From Breviolum minutum Mf 1.05b.01 (lineage: Eukaryota; Sar; Dinophyceae; Suessiales; Symbiodiniaceae): 64,000 bases of DNA. Shown here piece by piece: positions 1-11,296 of the stretch. The notes beneath the pieces are model-generated. The model saw nothing but the letters and a program-made list of their open reading frames with translations. It was not told the origin of the DNA and did not search any database. The translations under genes were made by a program, and so were the position numbers. Positions within the stretch are counted from its first letter, which is position 1; every line of letters begins with the position of its first letter. The stretch spans positions 173,152 to 237,151 of the forward strand of contig DF239103.1 in the NCBI GenBank assembly GCA_000507305.1, written 5' to 3'.

Positions 1-2660
1 CACCTTCTCTACATAGGTGTGACAAAGCATACAAAGTGACATGTAGAGACAAGTATGGAATATTTACATCAAACAACATGGGTTCCAAAATTCCTCATCC
101 AACAGGACCAGGGACTTCCGAGAAGAAGCGGTCACGAAGGAATCGTCTCCGGGACGTCACTGAGCTGGATGCGATCGCTCAGCTAATAGGGGTAATATTG
201 GCCTGCGACCCAAAAAAAAAACGGAAAAAGCCAAGGCAAAAAGATACGACTACTAGGACTATGGAAAACTTTTGACCACCATAGGGTTTTGGAATCTCAG
301 CCAAGATGCTGAGGATGCAGCCCGGAAGGTGTGACTTTCCTTGAATGGTGACAGCTGTCAGAAAGCCAAGGTCTGAGTGTCATAACGGTGTTTGAAGACA
401 GATTTCAACCTCTAAATTTTCGACCAAAAAAACTTCAGGCACTAGTTGCAGTTCCAGTCTCTTGAAGGCAAGCTTTGAAGGACAGGATGCACAATACGGC
501 TGCCTTGAACCAAAACAGCCTTTTGAAGGTCACAACTGAAGGTCACTCTTAAGGCCACATGGAACCTCACGGGGCAATTCGAACCTTTGTGAAACTGCCA
601 TAACTGCAATAGCCATGCTTGCCAATCTTGGAGCTTGTTGACATTCCTCCTTACTGCTTTCATTGTCAATGTCCACCTTTCCTCCCAGAACCTTCACGAA
701 TTTGCATAGAAATAAAGTACTCCAAGTACTCGTCGCTTCTGGCGGTGCATTTTAAAAAAAAACACGGACGTCTTTTGAGGCCACCACGTTTTGTCCTAAG
801 GACATGATGTGACAGTGCAGTTCGGAAGCCAAAGCTTGTGCCTCCTGCACAGGCTGCCATGGTCCATTCATGAGAACTTGATGGCGGTTTCATAGATGCT
901 CAATTGCTAAACAGTTGGTATCCATTGTCGAATCAATTTCCACTTGATGAAAGCCTATCAAAACCACTCTTCAATTGGTGAAATCAATAAAAATGTTTCA
1001 ATTTGTGTGAAACTAGCTCTCTCCTACCTGCAACCCAAATCACTGTGCCGACAAAACACTGTGCCTGCTTGTGCCCCGCGATCACCACTTCTGCCAAGAG
1101 ATCAATTGCTCGATCCACCTGGCAAGGGGGCAACCCGGGGGCAACCCCGGCTGTGAAAGAGGGTTTGCCAACTCAAACAACGTCTCGCGGAAAAAGGTTG
1201 GAAAATGGTTGTTTTTTGAAACATTGGTTGGCACCTTCGAATGGTTGTACCGGCCGTAAGGGATTCATAGTTCATCTTAGGAACGTTATCTACGTGTGTT
1301 TTTACAGGGAAATTGTTTTTGACGATTGAGAATCGAATGGGTAATGGATAGTTTTGGCACCAATCTCACTACTGAGACTGAATGACACAGCACAAGCAGG
1401 TCAAGGAATAATGAATCAAGTTGGCCTTCAACACGGAGTTGCCCCATTGTTTTAATCAGATCGGTGCCCACGGTGAGACCGACCAACAATTGCGATGCAA
1501 GTTGTCGTACGTATCCTACTTCAATCAACCTTCAATTCAAACGAAGACACCAAAAGCCACAAACCACCAAAAGCAAATGTTTCCAAAGAGATATTGAGAC
1601 ACTATTGATGACAACCTATCACAAACCCCTCCTGCAAAATTGGCTCAAAATTGGCTCACAGATCTTCACGGATCATCACCCTGGCCGCAAGCGTCCGCCT
1701 GCTGCCAGTGTTCCACGTCAATCTCACAGGCATCTCCTGCACCGTCTCCTGCACGTGCCAGGTATTACAGCAAGCACCCCCAAGTTCAGCGGTTTTCATG
1801 TTGTCATCTAGCGGATGGTCGTAGGCCACGGAAAATTTGCACTTATGGTCCCTTTTAGTGAACCAAGCTGAAGCCACCATCAGATGATAGAATGACGCGC
1901 ACTCATCCATCACTTTCAAAATCATCGTCACACACATGTGGAATGCGCCTTGGTCTTGGGATGGAGGCACGGTTTCAACCACCATGGGGTCACGAAATCA
2001 CAGAAAAAATAACTAAAACGGCGAAGGTCACCGGTTTATGTGATTGGCATCAGGCCCCGGGTGGTTTGAAATCACCTATGCGCATGCTCTACCATGTCTA
2101 CTACGATAGCGAAAGTTTTTGGATCCGTTGAAACATGAGCACCTGTATGCATGAGCCATGATGGAATCTGCTTCATTGCCTTCTTTGAACATGTTTTTGA
2201 GCTGCAAATGCTTTGCCGATAAAAATGTGTTTCGATTTGTTTGGATTTGGGAACAACGTTGTGTGAGCGAAATCACCGTTTCCGTGTCGGTGGCTCAAAC
2301 TCGTAAATCCTCAACAACACACAATTGTACGCCAAAGAAAAGAAAAACACACAGATTGCAAGTTTTCAAGCTCTGCATGTGCAGCGGTTGGCTAGAACGG
2401 TTCGGAGGAAAAAATTGTCCCTGCCGTACTGCGGTGTCTACATCTTTCGTAGTGGTCCGGAAGCTTGTCCCTCCGACCCACTGGAACACAACACCCTCAA
2501 CTTTGCGAATGTTGGTTCAACCCTTGCGGTGGGGATGTTTTGGCTACATCTGTGCGCACGTCCTTGCACCTTTTAGGCTTGTGTGGGTTGCCAACACACA
2601 TCACTGGAGAAACCTACGCGCTGTCTTTTGTTAACTCTACTGCTTGCAGCTGTAGCTCTG
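1..2660. other. No gene recognised
   Basis: I find no convincing exon, RNA gene or mobile-element domain here. Several frames stay open for 70-158 codons, the longest on the plus strand at 2158-2634, but none shows a family motif or credible splice sites, and different frames are open over the same bases. The stretch is probably intergenic DNA or decayed transposon sequence. A tiny GC-rich self-complementary patch (ggcaacccgggggcaaccc) near 1128-1146 is the only local structure I noticed. Confidence 0.4.
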
Positions 2661-2666
2661 TGATGA

Positions 2667-2880
2667 GAAAATGAAATAAAAGGGCAAGGGGAAAGGAAAG
2701 CAATAAAAAGCACAGAAATGAAATGAAACCAACAAAAAAAATAAATGAAAATATTGTTTAAAAACTTGAAAGGAAAAAAAAAGAACATGAAAATAAGAAA
2801 TGAAAAGAACTGAAGTGAAAAGAAATCAAATGAAATGAAACGAAAAAAGGAAAACAAATTAAAAATGTAAAAAACACACA
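2667..2880. repeat. Purine-rich low-complexity tract
   Basis: The plus strand is almost entirely A and G, with irregular repeats of GAAAT and GAAAAG over about 210 bases. It lies just upstream of the LINE 3'-end fragments and may be an expanded A-rich tail, but this is not demonstrable from the sequence. Confidence 0.6.
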
Positions 2881-2937
2881 GAAACCAACACTGGGAGCGT
2901 TGGGTTTTTGCACGTTTTGTTTTTTCACTTGGGTTTT

Positions 2938-3055
2938 TTTTCCCTCCGTTCCTTTTTAGCCGCATGAAGGTCCGCCTGTACAAAGTTGTTTTACTGGGCA
3001 GCTTCCAGGCACGGACTACTATTATACTGGCCACCCTCCAGGTGCGCTTAGGGTG
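2938..3055 (-). mobile_element. 5'-truncated LINE copy, 3' terminus only
   Basis: Read on the minus strand, this fragment ends in a short A run (a T run at 2938 on the plus strand). It matches the fragment at 10345-10727 over the block around ACTGGGCAGCTTCCAGGCAC. The shared block is followed by the A run in both copies, which is the hallmark of target-primed reverse transcription leaving 5'-truncated LINE copies. Only the last ~115 bases of the element are present, so nothing is coded here. No target-site duplication could be identified. Confidence 0.55.
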
Positions 3056-3098
3056 TGTGTCCTTCTTTTTTTTGCAATGCTAGAATTCCCAGAACTAT

Positions 3099-3440
3099 TT
3101 TTTTCCCCGCACCTTCTTGGCCACAGAAAATTTAGTAGCACGGACTGTCTTACTGGTCAAGCTCCAGGCGTCCGGCACGATGGTGGCCATTTATATGCCG
3201 GCGGCCACCGGATGTGCTTCGGAGAAACCCAAAGCAACAAGGCGGCATCGCCGATCCCGGAGGAGTTCGGGGTAGGTTCGTTCCTTGTTCCTCCTAGCGT
3301 CCGTGAGAGCTGTGCCTCTGTGTCGTCCTCCCCGCATGCGTGGATAACCGGCCCGGGTGAGTGGCAATACCAAGGTGGCGCCATCCGCTAATTGAGCCCC
3401 TCCCCAAAGTGGCAGACGTTGGCAATGACCTCAATAAGAA
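3099..3440 (-). mobile_element. LINE 3'-region fragment with endonuclease-like C-terminus
   Basis: The minus-strand translation over 3191-3373 contains ALTDARRNKERTYPELLRDR followed by RCRLVALGF. The same K-E-R-T-Y-P-E-L block occurs in the larger fragment at 14300-14985. I recognise this as the C-terminal region of dinoflagellate LINE-type polyproteins; the D...K/E-TYPEL pattern recalls a restriction-like endonuclease fold, which is inference. The plus strand starts with a T run at 3099, consistent with a poly(A) 3' end. The copy is truncated and frame-broken. Confidence 0.6.
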
Positions 3441-3599
3441 CTATATCATAGCAGAAAGCAAAAAGCAATCCTGTGACAGGAATATTGGGCAAGTCAATTC
3501 AAGATTTTTTTGTTGGTTGTTTTTTGTTATTTTTAATTTCTTCGAAGTTTTCGCTGTACCAAACCGAACTCTGCAAAAACTCGCGGGGAAAAAAAACTT

Positions 3600-3970
3600 A
3601 TCCTGTGAGAAGCATCTTCGAGGGTGGCCTCGGCCAGCACCTCGCTGGTGAGAGGTTGGTTTCCGTTTGTGACGGCGCTCGCGACGCAATCAAATTCGAG
3701 CAAGCTGGCCGCGTGAGGAGTCATATTTTTCCATTTCTTTTAATACATTTTTAAAGAATTTGTTTTAATTGTTTTTCCTGGACTCGGTTTTTGCAAACAG
3801 ATAGTTGGGCAGTTGGTTAATCGGCTGTCTAAAAAAAAGGTTCGTATCTTTCCACAACAAAAGCCTCGAGAAAACGAACAAAAAACAATTTTGAATGGAC
3901 TTAGCCCCCCACCAGCCGCCAGCCGCGTCCCAGCACCTAAGGAGCAGTGGCTTGGACTTAAATTTGTGGA
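3600..3970. mobile_element. Rearranged LINE fragments (minus, then plus)
   Basis: Bases 3624-3720, read on the minus strand, encode LLEFDCVASAVTNGNQPL. This matches LLEFNCVASAVTTEPNLSP in the LINE fragment at 14433-14981. Bases 3895-3965 match a neighbouring part of the same fragment (PHQPPAASQ) but on the plus strand. The family is therefore present here in two pieces of opposite orientation, implying an inversion or two separate insertions. Nothing intact is encoded. Confidence 0.5.
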
Positions 3971-5538
3971 CAATGCCATCGAGGAAATTGAATCATTGGT
4001 GGAGGAATGATGCGCGGAGCTCATGGGTACAAGGAGGTGGAAATTCAAGGGGGTTCCCTTATTTGACATCACCCCACCGCTTGCTTTTGCAACCTTTGAC
4101 ACACCCATGCAGGCAATGAAAGTCATCCGATCACAAAAGAAGAATGCGACAGTGCAAAGCAACGAATTATGGGAGTCGGAAAACCGATCCAAGTCAGAAA
4201 GCATCGTGGCAAAGCCGTCAACAAAATGAAAAAAAAACTCATTCCACTTGGTGAATTTCAACATTCGAACATCATCGTGAACTACAGGAATTTCACGGTC
4301 ATGGCGCACATCAACGATGGCCACGGAAAGCTGACATTTGGACCTGGGGCCACCCTTACGCCAGAATCACCGAATGATGTGAAGTCATTACAAAAATGTG
4401 CAAGGTATTCGGGACCGTTTCGTCATTGGACGTTGTCGAGGTTTCCGTGACATGAAGGCAACGATGCAGTGAACACACCGATGGTCCAGACCAACAGAAA
4501 TAGACTGATCACACCAACTTCGCACCAAAGGCATGCATGAAGAATTCAACAAAATCCAACTGTACCAATGCTCCATCAAAAGAACGATGGCATGTCCAGC
4601 TTGCATCGTAGTTTATAGTTGTGTCCATTCGGCACCTAATGTACGCGTACCAAGGACCAACTTCTATCCTAGAAACTCAAGTTCACCATGTGGGAGTGCT
4701 CTTCTTAGCTCTTCTTATAAAAACATTGACATCACCGGCTACGAGTGGGGTAGCCCCCTCCCTCACGCATTCCGAGTTGAATGCAGTCAATAAATCCTAT
4801 ACTTGTTCACTACCTCATCGTGTTCCAAAGAAATTGGAAAGTAAGTATACACAAAAAAAATGGAGTTTCACATTGAATATTGCCGCGTGCAATGCACAAA
4901 TCTGGCCGGAAAAAACGTGAGAATGGACATGAGACACTTCCAAAGCAAACGTTCGCCCAATGCCAGGTCCAACACCGCAATGGGTTGAACCTCCGGAGAA
5001 CAACAATTTATGACCCAATGTCCTCGTCCACGATTCAGAATTATCACCACGCCACGTTTCACACATGCATAATAATTCAAAGGCACATGCATCAATCCCA
5101 TGAAGAAAATCGTCAAACGGGGATGGGTGCGCGATTGGATGCCGAAACGGGGAAGCGACCAACCTCCAGAATCCCAAAACTTTGTTCGCACATCGCTCAC
5201 TTCGGTGCAAAATCATGGAACTATCGCCTTGGGGCAATATATTTGTGGACGCAGCAATTACTCCTGGACACTCTCAAGTACGAACATTGCAATTCCTAGT
5301 TTCGCCACTTCTTCGTCAACTTCGGTCACGACGGCGCCATGCACCAAATCAAGAATGTCGGAAAGAACTGGGCTTTCAGAAGTTGGAAATCTCAAAGTCT
5401 TGCCGGGCACTTCGTCGAGGTTCCGAAAGAGAAATGTTTGAAAACTTGGCAACCCAACCCTGTGAGACGAGCAACTGCACAACACCCATTGGAAGATAAG
5501 ATTGTTGACATGTTGGAACATTTGTTCGTTATAGTCCA
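3971..5538 (+). other. Degenerate stretch upstream of LINE RT, no domain recognised
   Basis: This 1.6-kb interval precedes plus-strand LINE reverse transcriptase remnants and could be the decayed 5' part (ORF1 or endonuclease) of that element. Several frames are open for 70-140 codons in turn, for example 4880-5299 and 5100-5441, but I cannot identify apurinic endonuclease motifs or any other domain. Treat it as probable transposon-derived sequence of unknown content. Confidence 0.35.
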
Positions 5539-6500
5539 TTGCTCCCATTGGTGAAACCTTTTTTTTTGACGGAGGACGCTTGGACTGTGCAGGAGTTGCG
5601 GATTGCGATTAGCACGTTGCAACTGAAAAAATCACCGGATCGGTGTGGTGTATCTGCGAAATTGTTACAACATGTCCCCGAAGAATTTTTGACGGCTTTG
5701 CTTCGGGTCTATCTTTCCGCGTTGGAAGATGGGGAAGTTCAAGATTGTTGCCAGACAACCTGTCTCCACATGTTGCCGAAAAAATTGCGTGCTATGCATG
5801 CATGTGATTTCAGGCCAATTGCTAACCTCCAGTTACTGTATCGGGTTTTTGCATTCTTGATTCTTGGTCAGACCGAGCTTACACTTGACACCCAGCAACC
5901 CGAACAACAACATGGATTCCACTCAAAATACCGGCTTGATGAGCGCCTGTTTACAACCAAATTGTTTGTTGACAAAATGACACCGCAAACACTACCCGTG
6001 TGGTTGGTAAGTTGAGTTGTGTCAAGAGTTTTTGACCATGTGCAGTGGCCGACTCTTTGGAATGTAATGCGTGCTCGGTGCTGTTCGGATCATATGATAT
6101 GGATGCGGTCGAAACATGTCGAAACTGTATGAGGGCCAATCAGGAGAAGTGCCTGGCAAGTGAGGATGTAGCCGCAATTTTTCCCATAACTTCTGGCGTG
6201 AGACAAGGGTGTGTCCTAAGTCCTCGTTCATTTTCCGCAGTGCTGCAGTGGGCTATGAAAAGGTGGAAGCACGACGCTTCTTCAAAAAAAAATGATTTAG
6301 GGGATTGCCAACCTGGGTTGCAGGATCTACGTTTTGCCGACGACATCCTATCGTTTTCAAAATCATCTGCTGAAAGTGTTTCGCTGTTGCATGATTTGGT
6401 CACTGTCCTGTCGCAAGTTGGCTTCATACTGAATGCGAACGAAATGAGCACGGCATTTACACTTGCCTTCTGGGGAAAGGAGTCCTATTTTGGTACATAA
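5539..6500 (+). pseudogene. LINE reverse transcriptase remnant
   Basis: Recognisable non-LTR RT blocks appear in order on the plus strand. 5539-6015 contains DFRPIANLQLLYRVFAFLIL and QPEQQHGFHSKYRLDERL (the early fingers/palm motifs). Around 6010-6060 comes a decayed motif A in which the catalytic Asp of the usual LDLSKAFD is replaced and a stop intervenes (VVSRVFDHVQW). 6045-6500 holds GVRQGCVLSPRSF (motif B) and LRFADDILSF (motif C, catalytic DD kept). The loss of motif A plus at least one frameshift makes the enzyme dead. It is of the kind common in dinoflagellate genomes, followed downstream by C-terminal fragments. Confidence 0.85.
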
Positions 6501-6589
6501 CTGGTCAAAATGGCTACGTCGTATGCTGAGGACAAAGCTCCAAATTGCATCATGGTGATGTTTCACATGCAGCAAGGCGTCCAAGACAT

Positions 6590-7780
6590 TTTTCGCTAAC
6601 CGTTGGATGTTGCAACACCACCAAGTATCGATTGCGACAACGCTGAAATACTTCGAGCAGGTGGTGACTACCGTGTCATGGTTTGCTGCTGGACATCGGG
6701 TTTGGTACAAAAAGGATTTGGTGAACGTGGACATGCCCTTTCAAGGGGGACCCCTCTGGCTCGTAAGGCTCCTGACGGAGCACATGCTGCGCAGAGGACA
6801 TCAATGGAGGAAGATGAGGGTCCGGAAGAGGCAAGGTACGCAAACTCGGTGGAATATGCTATGGTGGTGAAGGCTCGGCTTGCGAAGGGGCCAACTTAGG
6901 ATCGTAGCAAGGCTTGCCTGGCTGGAGGGATCCCGGCTTCGAGTTCATTGTCGACTAACGTGCGTTACGCGGATGGCCTGATGCTATATGCAGGAAGTAA
7001 CAATGATTTCGCAAGTATGGTGGAGTGCTTGGCTGAGGAATTGGCAGCTGTCGGTTGGAAATGAAAACTTCCAAGACCAAAATTTTGACAACTGAAAATT
7101 CGAAACAACCAATGTTCCTCGCTATTGGTGGCGATATAATGGAAGTGCCGCATGGAAGGCAAAATCAAAAATGTTTACGCAAAAAATGTTCATTTGTCAA
7201 TTTCTGCCGCATGTAACTAGCAGTTGTATACATATTCCGCCTTACAACGGGCTCGCCACTGGCGTGCAGACCTGCCTTGATCTGACCATTTAGGCAACAT
7301 ATTATCTGGTGACCCTTGGAAAGGGCCATGGTGGATATACAACACCGGAGTCAGATCGCTTGGATGAAAGTCAACGAACACAGAGACACACTTCTGAACC
7401 GGCATGTGTTTTTGAGACTGCGTTTGAAACTTTTTAATTCCGTCATCACTCCCACAATTCTACTTGGCCTCTCGACCTGTCCTTTGACCTCGAATCAACT
7501 TCAGAAACTACAAGTGGTGAGAAACCGTATGTTACGTTCAATTGTTGGATGGGAACTCCTGGTGGACAATGATTGGCATGCCTTGATGCAAAAAATGAAC
7601 CAAAAAATTGGAAAACACAAAACAAGTTTGAGAGATTGTTGGTTGGAGGATTTGGTTTTGCTGGGAAGATTGCATCTGCAATGAAGTCCTCGGCCTCTAT
7701 TACGAATGAATTGTATCCCGACCAAAGGTGGCACATGAATTATTGTGTAGAACCTCGTGGACGACTTGGACGAATTGGAT
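6590..7780 (+). pseudogene. Further LINE RT and C-terminal fragments
   Basis: Three plus-strand pieces look like LINE RT sequence. At 6603-6740 the block TLKYFEQVVTTVSWFAAGHR resembles the region just after the RT palm. At 6960-7060 LRYADGLMLYAG is a second motif C with the last catalytic Asp changed to Gly, so a separate copy is present. At 7316-7684 SVITPTILLGLSTCPLTSNQ followed by LQVVRNRMLRSIVGW is a typical LINE C-terminal thumb region. Frames shift between pieces and stops are frequent. The two motif C copies show that at least two LINE insertions are juxtaposed or nested. Confidence 0.75.
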
Positions 7781-8214
7781 GATCAAATGCAATCTTTGAT
7801 GAAAAATATACAAATATACATTACTGCGGCAGCACAAAACATTAATGCAATGCAGAGTGAATAGGCACAAAACACCCTAGACATTAGGGTTGCGCAAGCA
7901 CAAAAACATCTGTGCAAAAGCTCCAAAAAACATGTATGAGTATTGGAGGGTTTCGTCAAAGCTATCCCCAGGCGCAAATATTATAAACAATCATACTCGT
8001 CAGGCATCAGCTCTTAATGCGCAACTGGTTCAAACTCTGGGCTGATACGACCCTTATCAGAAAACACACACGAGAAGCAAAGAGGCAAAAAGCCAAAATA
8101 AAAATGGCCCCAATGGCCCACAAGTATTAATTTTATAAACAAACACAGCACAGACGCTTCAAAAGGAAGCCACCAAAAATGCTGCAAACACATGAAACAT
8201 CAAATGAATTGACA
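7781..8214. other. Spacer between LINE debris and the GIY-YIG/RT element
   Basis: No coding pattern or RNA gene is evident. The sequence is A-rich on the plus strand and contains several short repeats of gcacaaaa-type words. It directly abuts the direct repeat at 8215. Confidence 0.4.
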
Positions 8215-8344
8215 TACGAAAACCACGAAGTGCGAAAGATATCCAAACACCACGTTGCAAATCGCTGCTACCAAGTCCCTGAGGTTTCAACCTGGCATCA
8301 GGACAAATGAGAAATTCAACAGAATGGGGCAAGAAACCCTCAAA
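8215..8344. repeat. 130-bp direct repeat, copy 1 (3' side of element)
   Basis: Identical to 14106-14235 over 130 bases, starting TACGAAAACCACGAAG. It lies just beyond the RT end of the minus-strand retroelement. It could be a terminal direct (pseudo-LTR-like) repeat of a Penelope-like element. The other copy abuts the N at 14105, so an assembly artefact cannot be excluded. On the minus strand it is open in frame (FEGFLPHSVEFLICPDARLK), so it may derive from coding sequence. Confidence 0.75.
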
Positions 8345-8403
8345 CTGCAGTCCCCATAAAGGCGTCACATCTGTTTATCAGAGCGCAAAAATCACTACGG
8401 AGA

Positions 8404-9915
8404 TCAGGACAAAGAACCTTCAAAAAGAGAAATAGCCAAACGAACATCATCAATCAGAGTGGGCACTGGAAGCAACTCATACTTAGGAGTCCAATTTAGG
8501 GCCCAGTCAAGAGCAAGCCGTCGCACAAATTGCCAGTCATAGCTAGCCCTAAAAACCAACGCCACAAACACTGCCCATAGTGCTGCCCGAAGAGCAAGGC
8601 GTGAATTACAAAAATACCAAGACCTGCACAAAAGACCTTTCACATTGGTCTTAAACAGGTTTGAGGGGCCCCAGGATTGCCACGGCTTCAAAGGAAAGTT
8701 ATCAACTTCATCGTAGCAATAGGCTGCCCAAGGATCAGGCATTCGAGGCTGCAAAGTGATGGCTGCAGCATTCCACGCGATCTGTAAACCCGTGAATACA
8801 TTGCCATCAGCCTCCTCAAGACACATGGTACCTACCTCAAATCTTCGACGCCATTGCGTCCAAGCCCATGCATGAACAAAATTTGGGGTGATGCCAGAAA
8901 GAGTCCTCCATACAAAGAACATGCGAAGGTCATCCCTGTACGAAACATCCAACACCAAAACACAACAATCAAAAAGGAACAGCAGCTTACATTTAGTCTC
9001 AAGTATCGGAGTGCTTTCAGCAGTCCTGGCAATTTTACAATGATATTCTTGATACCACTTCCAAAGGCGAAGCAAAGCAGAGCTCAGCGCATCCCCTTGC
9101 GGTGCACCATGTTGCTCACGCCCGATCCAGGGACCGATGCTGACATGATTTGTGCCAGCAAAAGCAATCAAAACCATGCGAATAGAATCAAAACAAATGC
9201 AAGTTCATCCAGGGTCGTCACATCGACCAAGGATGCCACGACAGGCCAACCGCTTATGGGGTAAGCTGACCATGGAAACACCCTTAGAAGACCAAAACTC
9301 AGAAAGGGCATCCCACATCGTACCAAACATGTCCATTGGAAGATGCCGAAAACAATCTGTCATGTCTGCGGCAACTCCACAACCAGAATCCATCTGGTAA
9401 AGGTCACCCATGGTATTAAAATCACGCACCAAGGTCATAATGTCCCCCATGGACAAATAGTCACTCCACAGGTGAACAGGGAAAGAATCTAAACGAACAT
9501 CCAAGGCACGGGACACCAAGGAATGCAAACCACAACATGGAGTGAAATGCTTATTGACAATCAGCCTCCACTTTAAACCTGGACACTTCCATTTTGGAAG
9601 CAAAGAAATTGAGGCAATACGCCAAAGCTTTTTCGCCACTGCTGAATGCAAAGCAGGGGCCAAATGATCTGGAAGACCAGGTATACTAGCCATGCATTTG
9701 AGGACTTGGTCCTGCGCAACAATCTCTTCGTTAGACCAAACAAAATTGGCCTCAGGAAGTTGATGATGACCAAAATCCAAAAGTTTGCAAGCATGTTCAA
9801 AAGCCAACAAAGGGCAGAAAACACCCAAGGAAGTAGAATTATGATCAAAAATGCTGACGAAAAACCCGTGCGATTTCAACCAAGCACGGGCGTCACCAAC
9901 TTGCTCCCAAGTCAC
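8404..9915 (-). pseudogene. Reverse transcriptase domain of the GIY-YIG element
   Basis: Two overlapping minus-strand frames make up the domain. 9915-9205 contains KWRLIVNKHF (fingers) and VAADMTDCFRHLPM, a good motif A with the catalytic Asp. 9177-8404 starts just before GREQHGAPQGDALSSALLRL (motif B, PQG) and continues to SYRDDLRMFF, the best candidate for motif C ([FY]xDD). The frame change near 9200 breaks the enzyme. The C-terminal ~180 residues after motif C are hydrophobic and Trp-rich and resemble nothing I know. Motif A (DxxDCF) is unlike LINE RTs, so this RT is a separate lineage from the LINE debris on either side. Confidence 0.7.
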
Positions 9916-9936
9916 TTTTTTTTTTCAAAACCTGGT

Positions 9937-11295
9937 TCAACAGGCCCCAAAGTTTGGAAACACACACATGAATTGCGTTGTCAGTACACACATCTTGGAC
10001 ATGCATGCGACACCTATCACGCACCCGCCGAAAACCATGGCGAACTGCACAAACAATATCCTCATATCTTGGCGGCAAACAAAGAGAAGCAGGCCACCTA
10101 GCCAAATGCTGCAGGTGTTCAGGCCAAGGCACATGCCCCTGAGAAGCAGCAATGTGCTGTTGACCTTTTGAAGCTCTGCAAGTAAAAGTTGCCTACAATT
10201 GCACACAGGACGTACACCCTCCTCAAGTGCAGTGCGCAAAACAGACGCATCAGTCAAAATGCCAGCCAGTGTAGGCGTGGCAGACCAAGATATAAAACAC
10301 TTGGCATGCCGAGCCACTGGCACCCAACGCCGAAGCTGATGCCATTTTTTTTTCCGCTCCTTTTTAGCCGCAGAAGGTCCGTTGACACAGGGCTGTTGTA
10401 CTGGGCAGCCTCCAGGCACAGACTGTTTTTATACTGGCCAGTCTCCAGATGTGCTTGTGGTAGAGAAGGTGTAAGTCCAGACCTTCCGCTACCGTGCTGG
10501 GAGGCGACTGACAGACACGGGGGGGCTGGTGTGTGAAAGGAGGTGGCCGAGCGGTGGAAGGTCTCCGTCCTGGTTGTGGTGGGGAGAGAGATCTTCGAAC
10601 AACAGACTGGCCGCAAAGGAAGTAGCTGCCGCATGGGTAAGGAGGGCCGACCAACGCGAGACGAGGGCTGCGCTTGTGGCTGCTTGGAGGGAGGGAGGGC
10701 TGGATCGGGCTCGGGCTTTGGCGAGTCAGCAATGAGATCTCTAATACAGCGACAAACAACACGCTGTGCAGAGTTTGAGCCAACCCATGGCACAGAAAGA
10801 CTAATTGAAGAAATGAAAGGGCACAAATCTCTCCGATTTTTCGAGATTGTACGAAGGAGACGAAGGCCTCGCTTACGCCGCCAACCCTCCTCGGATTGAT
10901 CAACACGACGCGCCACGTATCCCCAAGCACCAGGACTCAAGTTCCATGCAGCCAGAGCAGCAGCGTGACAATTCTTAAATTTATGCCCTGCCAGTGCAGA
11001 TGCAATCTTTTTAAGACCATCACGCCACTCTTTTCGGACCAACCGCAAAGAAGGAGGGACAAGAGTAGAAGAATCCTTGTTCAAAAGAAAATTAGAACGA
11101 ATTCTACAAACAGGTCGAAACGAGTCAAAAATACGCAGTCCTGTCACTGGTTTGCATTTTCTTTTAGGCAGCAAACTGTACACCCGCGGTGGGTTCAGTG
11201 TACCAACTTCATGGCACAAAGAAGCCTCAGCCAACAATCGCTCTCCACCATCTGTAGGAGCAACACAAGCAGGCAACATTATTAAAAAACTCAGG
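9937..11295 (-). pseudogene. Middle region of the element, copy A (interrupted)
   Basis: This segment links the GIY-YIG part to the RT. Its translation includes WVPVARHAKCFISWSATPTL and AEASLCHEVGTLNPPRVYSL; the second block belongs to the end of the GIY-YIG region. Compared with copy B it carries an insertion of about 380 bp (10345-10727), derived from a LINE 3' end, and a ~19-bp deletion near 10170. Both break the frame. It ends at the single N at 11296. No enzymatic motif was recognised between the endonuclease and the RT. Confidence 0.6.
10345..10727 (-). mobile_element. LINE 3'-end insertion inside copy A
   Basis: The ~380 bp are present in copy A but absent from copy B, where the flanks read continuously (gccatt|tcagca). 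On the minus strand the insert ends in an A run and matches the LINE 3' terminus at 2938-3055 around CTGGGCAGC[CT]TCCAGGCAC. It is therefore a 5'-truncated LINE insertion caught as presence/absence between two near-identical copies. No clear target-site duplication was found, and the junctions at the A run are ambiguous by a few bases. Confidence 0.7.
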
Positions 11296-11296
11296 N

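Noticed and set aside
2158..2634. 158-codon plus-strand open frame
   Set aside because: No recognisable domain, overlapping open frames on both strands and no splice or start context; not enough to call a gene.
3740..4324. 194-codon minus-strand open frame
   Set aside because: No family motif, overlaps LINE fragments at 3895-3965, and other frames are equally open.
6503..6518. 13-nt antisense match to the spliced leader (CAAAATGGCTACG)
   Set aside because: It sits inside LINE remnants with no other leader context; short enough to be chance, unlike the 16-nt sense matches in the A repeats.
10545..10605. A-box-like GGTGGCCGAGCGGT followed by TTCGAA, suggesting a tRNA-derived SINE
   Set aside because: The segment is explained as the 3' end of a LINE by homology with 2938-3055 and 14300-14985, and the B-box match is poor.
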